A DNA stretch of 34,213 nucleotides from JANNHK01 sp034408875. Its GTDB lineage: Bacteria; Actinomycetota; Acidimicrobiia; IMCC26256; PALSA-610. The stretch covers positions 1 to 34,213 of the forward strand of contig JAWXCJ010000122.1 in NCBI GenBank assembly GCA_034408875.1. Reading direction: 5' to 3'. The translations under genes and the position numbers were made by a program. Under the pieces are notes generated by a model that was given only the letters and a program-made list of their open reading frames with translations, did no database searches and was not told where the DNA came from. Positions 15,829 to 23,939 of this stretch are shown here, one piece after another; positions within the stretch are counted from its first letter, which is position 1, and every line of letters starts with the position of its first letter.

Positions 15829-15915
15829 CAATCCCGCGGGTCGCAGCCGGGCGGCGGCGCGGGGTCTGGGCGCGGCGCCACCCGGACGTGCCGTGGAGTG
15901 GGGTCCGTTGTTTGC

Positions 15916-16380
15916 CTAGCTGCGTGCGCCCGACGTGTCGACGATCAGGACGCTCGCCGTGCAGTGGTGCGCGACCTTGTTGGGGACGCTGCCGAGCACG
16001 AACCGCTTCTTGCCGGTCATCCCGCGGTTGCCGACGACGATGAGGTCGGCGTTCGCCTCACCCGCGACACGAATAAGCGCGTCGGCGGCGTCACCGCCGA
16101 CGCAATGCGCCTTGGCGTTGACTCCGACGGCGTCGGCGCGCTTCACGACGTCGTCGCAGACGCGCTGCGCTTCGGCTTGGGCGGCGTCGTTCGTCTCGCG
16201 CAGGTCGATCGGCATCACGCCGCCCTCGGCACCCATCGCCAGATGGGAAGCGGTCAGGATCTTGTGCGCGTGGACGACGTGCAACGTCGCACCGCTGAAG
16301 CGCGCCAACTCGACGGCCGCGTCCACCGCAATGTTCGCGCTTGCGGAGCCATCGGTCCCCACCACGATCTGTGTGTACAT
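15916..16380 (-). CDS. Universal stress protein (UspA family)
   Basis: A 154-aa single-domain Usp. It starts MYTQIVVGTDGSASANIAVD (strand 1 with the Asp contacting adenine) and contains the ATP-binding signature GNRGMTGKKRFVLGSVPNKV, the G-x2-G-x9-G-S pattern of nucleotide-binding Usps. The end is a SVLIVDT strand. GGGGGAG lies upstream of the chosen ATG. It stands alone, downstream of the acylase on the same strand with an 80-nt gap. Usps accumulate under starvation and stress; the partner is unknown. Confidence 0.92.
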   Translation of the reverse strand: MYTQIVVGTDGSASANIAVDAAVELARFSGATLHVVHAHKILTASHLAMGAEGGVMPIDLRETNDAAQAEAQRVCDDVVKRADAVGVNAKAHCVGGDAADALIRVAGEANADLIVVGNRGMTGKKRFVLGSVPNKVAHHCTASVLIVDTSGARS

Positions 16381-16460
16381 GTCACCACTCCCCCGCAATC
16401 GACCTCGACGTTCGGACCGTGCACGTCAGACGACGAGTTCGCCGCCGGACCTGAAAGCGA

Positions 16461-18923
16461 TCAGCTCCCGCGTGGGGCGGTTACTTCGTAGGTGTTCACG
16501 TCCGGATCGGCCTCGATCTGTTCGTCGGTGAACAAGATGTCACGCCAGTTCTTGTCGCTGAACAGCTGCGTCTGGTCGCTGAAGTTCGGCGACGACACGT
16601 CGCCGGATTGGCCGTAGGTCAAGAACGCCTGGGCACGCGGACCGTCGGCGCCGAACTCCATCGTCATGACGAAGCTCGAACCGGAGTTCACCGGCCAGCC
16701 GTCGGCCCTGAGCGACGACCCCTCCCGAACCCGTTCCGCGGGCTCGAACGCGGGCTCGGTCGAACTCGAAAAGCGCCCGAAGCCGATCGCGTTCGTGATG
16801 CCGAAGAAGTCGCCACTCCCGCCGTGCATCGGGATCCGTTGGTCGCCCCGGGGCGCGAACTGCACCTCGCCCAGCGTCGCGCCGGGGACGAAGCCCGCGG
16901 CCGCGAGGTCGGCGACGGCCTGACGCAACGAAGCGAGCGCCGTGTCGCGTGCGGCCGGGTCGGTGGCAAACGCCGGGACGCTCGGTGTGTTCACCGGGTC
17001 GGCGGGGTCGAACTCGTCGGAGAACAGCGGGCCCGGGCCGAACAAGTCGGAGAACTCGTAGCCCTCCACGAACAGCCCCCACAGCGGCGCGCCCGCGCGG
17101 TCGAGATCGAATCTTCCGTCCCAAGCTGCGAGGGAAGCGCACGCGTCAACCAGGTCGGTGGCGCCGGGACAGACATCTGCGACAACCGCGGCGCGGAGCA
17201 ATTCCGCGGTGAGCGCCCGGTTCGAAAATGCGGCGGCCTGTAGCTCCTCGAGTGTGAACTTGCCGTCGTCGCCGGGCCCTTCTTCCAGCGCGCGCACGTT
17301 CATGCGCGTCCGCATCGTGCGGGCGGTCTCTTCGCGCCCGTGCATCGGCGAGAAGCCCGTGAGTAACTCATCGGGGTTCGAAAGCCAATAGCTGTCGTTC
17401 GCGTTGAACACGTAGTCGTCGCGTTCGAGTTGCGGTTGGTCGACGAAGGGAACCAGACCGGAGCTCCGTGCGCCCGGCGCGTCGACCCATTCGTTCGTCG
17501 AATCGCTGCCGTCGAGGAGGACGGCTTGGTTCTGGTACGCGATCTCGGTCACGGGGTCGCTGTCGAGCGCGGCGAGCCACCCGTCGATCGCCGCTTGCGA
17601 AAGGTTCGGGGTCGCGGCCGTGTCGGCGTACCACGCCGTGCCGTCGGCGCCCACCGAAATCGTGTTGACCCACGGGATCCCATTGAAGGTTTCGTGCGCA
17701 GCTTTGAACTCGTCGAGACTCGTGGCGCGGTCCATCCCCAGGAACTGATCGAGGAACACGTCGTTGTCGATGTTGGCATCGCGATACGACAACGTCACCT
17801 CATCGCTCCAGCCCAACCCCGGGAAATTGATAATCGGTCCGTAGTGACTGCGGTACAGCGTACGGCTCACGTCGGTGGTGGAACCGTCGTCCTGGGCCAC
17901 CGCGACCGTGTACTCCGCCGACTCCATCTCGCGAATCTCGTCGTCGTACCGGTACGAGGTGGGCACTCCCGGTTCGAGGCCCAATCGATACACGGTGAAC
18001 CGATTCCCGGCCGAGACGGTGTGCGTCCACGCGACGGCATCGTTGAACCCGATGAGCACACCCGGCGCCCCGAGCAACGATGCGCCGTAGACATTGAGTT
18101 CGCCGGGCACGGTGAGCTGCGATTCCCACAACCGCAACTCGCCCTCCCAGGGAAAGTGCGGGTTGGCGAGCAACATCGCGTTCGCTTCGGAACGCTCCGA
18201 ACCGATCGCCCACCCGTTGCTCGCGACGTTCGGTGCGAGCGACCGGAACGCCGATTCCAACGCGGCCGCATCGCCTTCGATGGTGGTCTCCGTCGTCGCA
18301 TCGGCACCGGGCGGCTCGGCTGTCGCGATGAAATCGTAGAACTGGCGCCCGCTCGCGAGCAGCAGCAACTCCTTTAGGTGCGCGAGAAGGTCGACCGGCG
18401 TGATCGGCGTCACCCAAGCTTCACCCGCGCACCAGCCGGTGAGTGCTCCTCGCTGGTCGAGAAATGCGTTGTAGCCCGCCGTGTATCCGTCGACGATTTC
18501 TTTCGAGTCGCCCGTGAGTTGCTCGTAGCCCGCTTCCGCCTTGTCGTACAGACCGATCGAAAGCAGCGCCAGGTCGCTGTTGAGGTTCACGTCGTCATCG
18601 CCGGCACCGAAATACTTCGAGCGTTCGCTGCGTACCTTCACGACCTGATCGATGAGATCGCAGCCGTGATCTTCGGTCATGGCAAAGCCCTGTCCGAACG
18701 CGGCGCTTCCGAGATTGTCGGCGGTGATGTGCGGCACGCCGTAACTCGTGCGACGGATCGTCGCCGAGTACGAGTCGCTCGCGGCCGTCTCCTCGGTCGA
18801 CTCCGCGTCGTCGGCATCGTCGTTGTCGTCGTTGTCGTCGTCGCCACTGTCACACGCGGCGAACAACATCGCGACGGCCACGAGCGCAACCGTGAACCGA
18901 ACTGCACGTCCCGCTCCGAGCAT
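16461..18923 (-). CDS. Penicillin acylase family lipoprotein (Ntn-hydrolase)
   Basis: An 820-aa protein. A lipoprotein signal peptide ends at LFAAC, followed by a long Asp/Asn/Glu linker. The prepro-enzyme contains YGVPHITADN (typical entry motif of the family) and the autocatalytic cleavage site NVA|SNGWAIG with N-terminal nucleophile Ser235 of the beta subunit, then ANPHFPW. Later ETFNGIPWVN and the oxyanion/Asn region (FNANDSYW) match the family. Members cleave amide-linked acyl chains: penicillins, acyl-homoserine lactones, cyclic lipopeptides. Substrate here is not known. The lipid anchor suggests activity at the outer face of the membrane. Confidence 0.9.
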   Translation of the reverse strand: MLGAGRAVRFTVALVAVAMLFAACDSGDDDNDDNDDADDAESTEETAASDSYSATIRRTSYGVPHITADNLGSAAFGQGFAMTEDHGCDLIDQVVKVRSERSKYFGAGDDDVNLNSDLALLSIGLYDKAEAGYEQLTGDSKEIVDGYTAGYNAFLDQRGALTGWCAGEAWVTPITPVDLLAHLKELLLLASGRQFYDFIATAEPPGADATTETTIEGDAAALESAFRSLAPNVASNGWAIGSERSEANAMLLANPHFPWEGELRLWESQLTVPGELNVYGASLLGAPGVLIGFNDAVAWTHTVSAGNRFTVYRLGLEPGVPTSYRYDDEIREMESAEYTVAVAQDDGSTTDVSRTLYRSHYGPIINFPGLGWSDEVTLSYRDANIDNDVFLDQFLGMDRATSLDEFKAAHETFNGIPWVNTISVGADGTAWYADTAATPNLSQAAIDGWLAALDSDPVTEIAYQNQAVLLDGSDSTNEWVDAPGARSSGLVPFVDQPQLERDDYVFNANDSYWLSNPDELLTGFSPMHGREETARTMRTRMNVRALEEGPGDDGKFTLEELQAAAFSNRALTAELLRAAVVADVCPGATDLVDACASLAAWDGRFDLDRAGAPLWGLFVEGYEFSDLFGPGPLFSDEFDPADPVNTPSVPAFATDPAARDTALASLRQAVADLAAAGFVPGATLGEVQFAPRGDQRIPMHGGSGDFFGITNAIGFGRFSSSTEPAFEPAERVREGSSLRADGWPVNSGSSFVMTMEFGADGPRAQAFLTYGQSGDVSSPNFSDQTQLFSDKNWRDILFTDEQIEADPDVNTYEVTAPRGS

Positions 18924-18965
18924 GCGCGGACCCTAGCGCCGCGGCTTCGACTGCGTAGTCGTCGC

Positions 18966-19200
18966 TCAGCCGAAGATCTCGCCGCCGCTGTCGTCGACCG
19001 GAGCTTCCATCGAGTCGGCTTCGAACGACGCATCTGACGCGAACGACTCGTCCGCCATCGGGTCCGGCGCTGCGAGCGGGGTCGGTCGCCGGCTCTTCGA
19101 ACGAAACCCGATTGACCGCGTCGGGCGGCGTGTCGAACGTGGTCGGTGAGCGATCCAAGTCGCCACCGAGGACCGTCTCGACGAAGCCAAGGGCTGACGT
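18966..19200 (-). pseudogene. Possible remnant coding region next to the left island junction
   Basis: On the minus strand one frame reads ALGFVETVLGGDLDRSPTTF then DTPPDAVNRVSFEEPATDPA. A second frame continues PDPMADESFASDASFEADS with a DDSGGEIFG stop. Together they resemble an acidic protein tail broken near 19085. No start is seen. It lies outside the island junction, so it would have been 3' of the tRNA before insertion. Weak evidence. Confidence 0.3.
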
Positions 19201-19219
19201 CGCGCTGCGATGGCAGGTC

Positions 19220-19264
19220 CACGCGGTGGAGACGATAGGACTCGAACCCACGACCCCCTGCTTG
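19220..19264 (-). repeat. Left attachment-site repeat: orphan 3' half of tRNA-Ala
   Basis: On the minus strand this holds the sequence from the anticodon loop (TGCAAGCAGG) through the T arm (GGGTTCGAGTCC) to the acceptor 3' strand (CGTCTCC). It is identical to 30337-30381 except at 19235 (A for G). Beyond 19264 the sequence diverges, so no D arm or 5' acceptor strand is present and it cannot be a functional tRNA. Confidence 0.85.
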
Positions 19265-19383
19265 CATCCGCCGGGTCGCGCCGCGTCCGGCAACTGTCGC
19301 CTGATCAGGACTTTCACGCCGCCATGCGACTCCACGGCACTCGGCGACAGCCAGGAACGCGCGACGGATTGATACATCTCTGA

Positions 19384-19400
19384 TACACGAAGATCGTGTA
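19384..19400. promoter_or_regulatory. Inverted repeat operator upstream of the 19.4-kb gene
   Basis: TACACGA-AGA-TCGTGTA is a perfect 7-bp inverted repeat ending 13 nt before the GTG start at 19414. A related sequence, GTATACGA-A-TCGTGTAC, stands before the MazE-like gene at 25472. It is likely an autoregulatory site of a toxin-antitoxin-like locus. Confidence 0.5.
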
Positions 19401-19413
19401 GATCACGCGGCTT

Positions 19414-19809
19414 GTGTATCGCATCCGCGTCTCTTCGGAACGCGGTGCTACCTGGGTCGATGAAGAGAAGAACATCGTCTGGCTCTGCGCTGCCCACCGA
19501 CGCGAAGACGATTCGGACGACGACGCGTACGTCTGGTTCGCCGAGCTTCACGTCAACGGCGCGCTTCTCCCCGAAGAGGACGACGGACTCCGCGATCGCG
19601 CGGAGGCTGCTATCCGCCTTCAACGGAACCTGACCGCGGATCTCCTGCAGCTCCTCGACAACGCGCTGCAGCAGCGAGGCACGGAACCGCGCGCCGATCT
19701 CGGCGATTGGTTGCCCTGCCGCATAGTGGTTCTCGCTAACTGCGACGAGTGCCACCAGAGACGCGTTCAATGGCGTCCGGCGACTCGCCAAGCAAGTGCG
19801 CAGCGATAG
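19414..19809 (+). CDS. Hypothetical protein, possible toxin of a TA-like pair
   Basis: A 131-aa frame with strong third-position GC bias. It begins YRIRVSSERGATWVDEEKNI, continues VWLCAAHRRE, and then has a helical stretch LRDRAEAAIRLQRNLTADLL. There is no known catalytic motif I can name. The last 25 or so residues look unrelated in style and overlap the convergent antitoxin-like gene by 74 nt, so the C terminus may be truncated or frameshifted. The GTG start follows the inverted repeat at 19384. Assignment as toxin rests on its partner and resemblance to proteins commonly found beside such antitoxins. Confidence 0.55.
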   Translation: MYRIRVSSERGATWVDEEKNIVWLCAAHRREDDSDDDAYVWFAELHVNGALLPEEDDGLRDRAEAAIRLQRNLTADLLQLLDNALQQRGTEPRADLGDWLPCRIVVLANCDECHQRRVQWRPATRQASAQR

Positions 19810-20002
19810 CGACATCGCCACCAGCGAGGACTGCGCGGGCTCGGTCGATGCCTTTGGCGATCACGTCGGCGTGACGGGATGCGTATTCGCTCACGGCGCG
19901 ATCGACAATCTCGGCTTGAGTGGCGTCGGTGAGCACGGCCAGATAGCGGATGCGCGCTTTGGTATCGCCGCTGACCTTGATGGGTGCCTGGCTGCTCATC
20001 AT
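19736..20002 (-). CDS. Ribbon-helix-helix-like antitoxin
   Basis: An 88-aa protein. N-terminal IKVSGDTKARIRYLAVLTDA then TQAEIVDRAVSEYA fits a CopG/Arc-type ribbon-helix-helix DNA-binding fold (beta strand, then two helices). The C-terminal tail is likely to bind the partner. GAGGAGG stands just before the ATG-ATG start (20002). The gene runs convergent to, and overlaps, the putative toxin at 19414-19809, instead of the usual same-strand operon. Divergent to the PucR-type regulator; the 109-bp gap must hold both promoters. Confidence 0.65.
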   Translation of the reverse strand: MMSSQAPIKVSGDTKARIRYLAVLTDATQAEIVDRAVSEYASRHADVIAKGIDRARAVLAGGDVAIAAHLLGESPDAIERVSGGTRRS

Positions 20003-20111
20003 CGCCTCCTCGGTGGCGGCGTGCGGCAGGGTCCGGGTTCTCTTCTGAAGACAGGAATCAGGGCCCCATTTCCCGCGGCCTACGGCGGGTAACCCTTCTG
20101 GTACTCGGCAG

Positions 20112-21356
20112 GTGTCGCGCGAGACTGCGGGGGTGACTCGCCGCGACACACCGACCGGTGCGATCAGCGCCGCGGGCGGCCTGACCACGGTCCGCGCCGG
20201 GCTCGCCGGACTCGAGGGGGACATTGCCGAGGTGGCGGCGGCTGCTGCGCGTGACGCCGATGTGGATGCCCGACATCTCGGCGAGTACGTGACCGGCCTG
20301 ATCGCAGCCTGTCGAGCCCGTGGGCGCGTCGACAGATCGCTGAGCGAGGCGATCCGGGTGGAGGGTGAGGCGGCGGCCGAGAGCGGAATCCCGCTCAGCG
20401 CGCTGGTCGACCTGTACCTCAGCGCCACGTGGAGGCTGTGGGAGGCGCTGGCGAAGCGTCTCGAGGGCGCGGGCATGGCGGAGGTCGCCTCGCTCGCGAC
20501 GGTGGTGATGCGCGCGGCCGACGATACGGTGGCTGTGCTCACCGATGGGTACGAGTCGGCACAGCGTCGCGCGGTGCGGCGCGAGGAAGCGCTGCGGCGC
20601 GAGTTCGTCGATGACCTGCTTTCCGGAAGCTCCGATCCGGACGTGCTGGCCGATCGTGCTGCAAGGTTCGGGTTCAATCTCCCCGGAGCGCATGTCGTCT
20701 TGGTCGCGAGGACTCATCGCCTCCTCGAGGACGCCGGCCCGGTCCATCGGCGCGTCGAGGCCCTGGTGCTCTCCGCGCTCGGCGGTCGCGATGTCATGGT
20801 GGCGACCAAGGACGGCATGCTCGTGGGCGCGTTCGCGCCCGACGCCGATTTCGTCGATGCCTTGGTGCGAATGCTCCACGAGTCCGGTGAAGGGCCGTGG
20901 CGGATCGGCGTGGGCGGCGCGCACAGCGGACCGGGCGGGCTGCTGCGCTCGTATCGCGAGGCACTGAAGGCGCTCGAGCTGGCCGGCCGGGCTGCGCTCA
21001 CGGATCCGGTCGCCTATTTCGAGGAGCTGTTGCCCGTGCGGCTGCTCGCCGCGGATCCCGCCGTCTCGGGCGCGCTCGTGCGCACGGTGCTCGGCCCGCT
21101 CGAGCGGGCACGCGGCGGCGGCGCACCACTGCTCGAGACCCTCGCCGCCTACCTGGGAGCTGCCGGCAACGTAGAGGCCGCCGCCCGGGCGCTGCATCTG
21201 AGCTCCCGCGCGGTGCGCTACCGCCTCGATCGGATCACGACGCTGACGGGCCGCTCACCCTCGGAGCCCGAGGACCGGTTCGTGCTCGAGCTCGCGCTGC
21301 GGTGCCGCGCCATCGGGGCCCCGGCTCCTACCGGGGCCCGCGGCACCGACGCATAG
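20112..21356 (+). CDS. PucR/CdaR-family transcriptional regulator
   Basis: A 414-aa protein. The N-terminal about 170 residues are helical and resemble the RsbRD/globin-like N-terminal domain seen in this family. The middle part is a CdaR GGDEF-like domain (SYREALKALELAG). The C-terminal PucR helix-turn-helix is clear: YLGAAGNVEAAARALHLSSR then AVRYRLDRITTLTGR. The GTG start has no clear Shine-Dalgarno. It is immediately upstream of the first 46-bp regulatory module and the carbonic-anhydrase/TerC operon, so it is the obvious candidate to control that module (inference). Confidence 0.85.
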   Translation: MSRETAGVTRRDTPTGAISAAGGLTTVRAGLAGLEGDIAEVAAAAARDADVDARHLGEYVTGLIAACRARGRVDRSLSEAIRVEGEAAAESGIPLSALVDLYLSATWRLWEALAKRLEGAGMAEVASLATVVMRAADDTVAVLTDGYESAQRRAVRREEALRREFVDDLLSGSSDPDVLADRAARFGFNLPGAHVVLVARTHRLLEDAGPVHRRVEALVLSALGGRDVMVATKDGMLVGAFAPDADFVDALVRMLHESGEGPWRIGVGGAHSGPGGLLRSYREALKALELAGRAALTDPVAYFEELLPVRLLAADPAVSGALVRTVLGPLERARGGGAPLLETLAAYLGAAGNVEAAARALHLSSRAVRYRLDRITTLTGRSPSEPEDRFVLELALRCRAIGAPAPTGARGTDA

Positions 21357-21380
21357 CCGGGCGGCGACAACGGAGTCGAC

Positions 21381-21426
21381 TTCCGGATTCCGGAAGGAAT
21401 TCCCCCAGACTTTCAGCCGGATCGCG
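21381..21426 (+). promoter_or_regulatory. Regulatory module copy 1 (palindrome plus conserved downstream block)
   Basis: The palindrome TTCCGGA-T-TCCGGAA (21381-21395) is followed after 15 nt by TTTCAGCCGGATCGCG (21411-21426). A second copy with the same internal spacing is at 23582-23627. This copy ends 40 nt before the carbonic-anhydrase-like gene. It probably combines an operator with promoter elements. Confidence 0.6.
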
Positions 21427-21466
21427 TCCTTTCGCTGCGCATATCAGGCAGCCAAGATGGTTCTCG

Positions 21467-21964
21467 ATGAACTCCTTACCTACCCAGCCGCCCGGCGCCG
21501 ACCGGCCGGCACGCATCTCTGGTCGCTCGCGTGCGCGGGCCCTCGGATCGTGCCGCGCCGTCGTCCTGTCGTGTATCGACTATCAGTACGTGACCCGGCT
21601 CTCCGAGTACTTGAATCGCAATCGTCTCGCGGGCGCGGTCGACCTCGTGGCGTGGCCGGGGGGTGCGGTCGCACTCACCAACAATGACCGAGACATCGTG
21701 CTCGGCGCACTCCACACCGCGGTAACGATGCACGAGCCGGCCGAGATCGTCCTGACCGTGCATCGCGACTGCGCCAAACTCGGTGGATCCGGTACCTTCG
21801 CCGGGCCGCTCGCGGAGAGCGCGGTCCTCGAGCAGACGCTCGGCCTCGCCGCCGCTGTCGCCGCCGCGGAATTCCCGGCACTGCATATCAGTCTGGTCCG
21901 TCTCAACGACCGGCACGCCGCAGTCGAATACGCGCCAACCCGGCCGTCGGTGACTCGGACATGA
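21467..21964 (+). CDS. Beta-carbonic-anhydrase-like zinc protein
   Basis: A 165-aa protein. Zinc ligands of the beta-class fold are visible: Cys36 in SCIDYQ, and His99/Cys102 in VHRDCAKLGG. In true enzymes the first motif is C-x-D-x-R, where Asp and Arg form the gating dyad; here Asp38 is kept but the Arg position is Gln40. Short length and the SCIDY/HRDC pattern place it in the small beta-CA-like group, whose activity is often unproven. The ATG follows the 46-bp module by 40 nt. Its stop overlaps the next gene (ATGA). Confidence 0.72.
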   Translation: MNSLPTQPPGADRPARISGRSRARALGSCRAVVLSCIDYQYVTRLSEYLNRNRLAGAVDLVAWPGGAVALTNNDRDIVLGALHTAVTMHEPAEIVLTVHRDCAKLGGSGTFAGPLAESAVLEQTLGLAAAVAAAEFPALHISLVRLNDRHAAVEYAPTRPSVTRT

Positions 21965-22344
21965 GTGCCACAGTCGCGCTGACTGTCGTCGTGGTCGCAC
22001 TGGCCGGGTGCGGGACACTGACCGCAGCGTGCGCGCGCCGATCCGGACTCGACTGGTTCGGTTGGGCCGTCGTTGGTGCCGCCGTCGGGCCACTCGGTCT
22101 CGTGCTCCTTTGGCGCGAGATTCGCGGGCCGACCGCGGGACCATCGCATCGGGTCCCCGGCTCCCCGCCGCCGGCATGGGTCGAACCCGAAGCGTCGGTG
22201 GCCGTGACCGGGCCAACGACCCGATCCGTGTGTGCGCTGCGAGCTCCGCGGCGCGCACACGAGCCGCGGGGACGCGGCGTACGACCCCCGTCGCGCGCCG
22301 CAACCCTGCGGTCGCCACCGGAATTTCGTTCGTGGCCAACATAA
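21961..22344 (+). CDS. Small membrane protein, possibly with disrupted 3' end
   Basis: A 127-aa frame coupled (ATGA) to the gene upstream. The first 55 residues carry two hydrophobic helices (TVALTVVVVALAG and WFGWAVVGAAVGPLGLVLLW), with Cys residues between. The remainder is Arg/Pro-rich and looks low in coding character. The frame crosses into the HtpX remnant, so the 3' part may be junk created by a deletion. Function unknown. Confidence 0.5.
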   Translation: MSATVALTVVVVALAGCGTLTAACARRSGLDWFGWAVVGAAVGPLGLVLLWREIRGPTAGPSHRVPGSPPPAWVEPEASVAVTGPTTRSVCALRAPRRAHEPRGRGVRPPSRAATLRSPPEFRSWPT

Positions 22345-22466
22345 CGATGTGGGGTGCCATGTTCGGAGGCGGCGGAGACGACGACGGTGACGCGAACCCG
22401 ATCGCGTTGTTCCGCACCCACCCGACCACCGACAAACGAGTACGGCGACTGCGAGCCGGCACGTGA
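22311..22466 (+). pseudogene. HtpX-type M48 metalloprotease remnant
   Basis: The frame reads ATGISFVANITMWGAMFGGG then DDDGDANPIALFRTHPTTDK and RVRRLR to the stop. The first part matches the transmembrane segment after the HExxH helix of HtpX. The second matches its C terminus (LFxTHPPTxxRIxRLR). The 120 or more residues that should lie between, and the whole N-terminal half with HExxH, are absent. It ends in GTGA overlapping the terC start. Confidence 0.65.
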
Positions 22467-23485
22467 ACATCGCGACCATGGCGGCCGCAGCCGACGCGTC
22501 CGCCGGCAAGTTCGCGAGCTTCGACGTCCCCAACTGGGCGTGGGCCGCGCTCGTCGGCACGATCATCGTCCTGCTCGCCGCCGACCTGCTCCTGGTGCAT
22601 CGAACCCCGCACGACATCAGCCTGAAAGAAGCCGCGATCGAGTCGAGCGTGTGGATCGCGCTCGGCCTGTCGTTCACCTTCGTCATGCTCGGCTGGCAGG
22701 GCAGTACTGCCGCGGGCGAGTACCTGTCCGGCTACCTCATCGAAAAGAGCCTGTCGGTCGACAACGTGTTCGTCTGGGCCGTGATCTTCAGCTACTTCGG
22801 CGTGCCCAACCGTTACCAGTTCCGCGTCCTGTTCTGGGGCATCTTCGGCGCGCTCGTGCTGCGAGCCATCTTCATCTTCGCCGGCGTCGCCCTGCTCGAA
22901 AAGTTCGAGTGGATCCTCTACGTGTTCGGCGCGTTCTTGCTCGTCACCGCGTTCAGAGTCGCCCGCCACAAAGGGACCGAAGTCCACCCCGAACGCAACC
23001 CCGTGCTGCGGCTCGTGCGCCGCGTCGTGCCGTCCACCAACGAGTACGACGGCCAGAAGTTCTTCACCCGTCGCACCGGCCGCCTGCTCGCGACGCCGCT
23101 CTTCGCCGTGCTCATCCTGGTCGAGACCACCGACGTCGTCTTCGCCGTCGACTCGATCCCCGCCATCCTGGCCGTGTCGCGCGAGCCCTTCATCGTGTTC
23201 GCCGCGAACGCGTTCGCGATCGTCGGCCTGCGCGCCCTGTACTTCCTGCTCTCGGGCATGGCCGACCGGTTCCGTTACCTCCACATCGGCCTCGGTGCGA
23301 TCCTGGCCTTCGTCGGCGTCAAGATGATGGCCGTCGAGTTCGTCCACCTCCCCACCTGGGCCAGCCTCGCAGTGATCACCGTCATCCTCACCGTCACCGT
23401 CATCGCCTCCCTGGCGGCCGAACCCCGCGACGCGACCGGCCCGGAGGAACCGGTCGACGACCCCGCCGGCCGTTCCGAGCACTGA
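22463..23485 (+). CDS. TerC/Alx-family integral membrane protein
   Basis: A 340-aa protein with about nine transmembrane helices. Family signatures are present: EKSLSVDNVFVWAVIF and ETTDVVFAVDSIPAILAVS, with the conserved acidic residues in the membrane, and ANAFAIVGLRALYFLL. TerC/Alx proteins are linked to tellurite resistance and, in better studied cases, to manganese export and metal loading of secreted proteins. The GTG start overlaps the HtpX remnant stop; an ATG at 22478 is an alternative. No yybP-ykoY-type riboswitch is evident upstream. Likely the last gene of the operon beginning at 21467. Confidence 0.93.
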   Translation: MNIATMAAAADASAGKFASFDVPNWAWAALVGTIIVLLAADLLLVHRTPHDISLKEAAIESSVWIALGLSFTFVMLGWQGSTAAGEYLSGYLIEKSLSVDNVFVWAVIFSYFGVPNRYQFRVLFWGIFGALVLRAIFIFAGVALLEKFEWILYVFGAFLLVTAFRVARHKGTEVHPERNPVLRLVRRVVPSTNEYDGQKFFTRRTGRLLATPLFAVLILVETTDVVFAVDSIPAILAVSREPFIVFAANAFAIVGLRALYFLLSGMADRFRYLHIGLGAILAFVGVKMMAVEFVHLPTWASLAVITVILTVTVIASLAAEPRDATGPEEPVDDPAGRSEH

Positions 23486-23581
23486 AGCCCTCAAACCCCG
23501 GAACCGGCTCCGTCACGCCGAGCCCACCGCCATCATCGACGGTGCCCTGCTCCCGTCTGCCCCTTCCGTCTCGACGGGTCT

Positions 23582-23627
23582 CTCCGGATTCCGGAAGGGA
23601 ACGGACCACTATTTCATCCGGTTCGCG
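23582..23627 (+). promoter_or_regulatory. Regulatory module copy 2
   Basis: CTCCGGA-T-TCCGGAA (one mismatch to copy 1) is followed after 15 nt by TTTCATCCGGTTCGCG, 14 of 16 identical to copy 1. The order and spacing are the same as at 21381-21426. It precedes the 51-aa ORF and the baeRF gene. Confidence 0.6.
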
Positions 23628-23693
23628 CTAGTGCTTTCCGAGGTCAAGCAGTCGATCATCAGCGGAGCACACCGACGCGCAGAGGAGACCGCG

Positions 23694-23849
23694 ATGCAGA
23701 CCTCGGCAAGAACCCCGCGACCCACCCAAGCCACCGCTGGGAGCGAGCCCGGAATCCCGGCCCTCTACGGCGCCGTCGCGGTCCCGTCGGCGGAGACCCA
23801 GAAACCGTTCGCCGCTCGCGGCTCCCCGCCTCGTGGCCCGCCTTACTGA
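23694..23849 (+). CDS. Short ORF (51 aa) after module copy 2
   Basis: The ATG has a good Shine-Dalgarno (AGAGGAG, 6 nt upstream). The peptide MQTSARTPRPTQATAGSEPG continues with a Pro/Ala-rich, unstructured sequence and has no recognised motif. It may be a real small protein or a leader ORF of the baeRF transcript. Apart from this and the module, I see nothing else in the 23486-23939 interval. Confidence 0.4.
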   Translation: MQTSARTPRPTQATAGSEPGIPALYGAVAVPSAETQKPFAARGSPPRGPPY

Positions 23850-23939
23850 GAACCTGCCGGCCGGGCCCGCACCGCGCCCCGGTCACGCCGACGACAGCCG
23901 TGCCGTCAACGAGCAACTCGACCCGAGGAGGAGACCCAC

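Noticed and set aside
19225..19264. Second tRNA gene
   Set aside because: Only the 3' half is present; no D arm or 5' acceptor strand follows past 19264.
21476..23494. 672-aa frame on the minus strand across the CA-like and TerC genes
   Set aside because: Highly charged Glu/Asp/Gly/Arg composition typical of GC-rich antisense; TerC on the plus strand has clear signatures.
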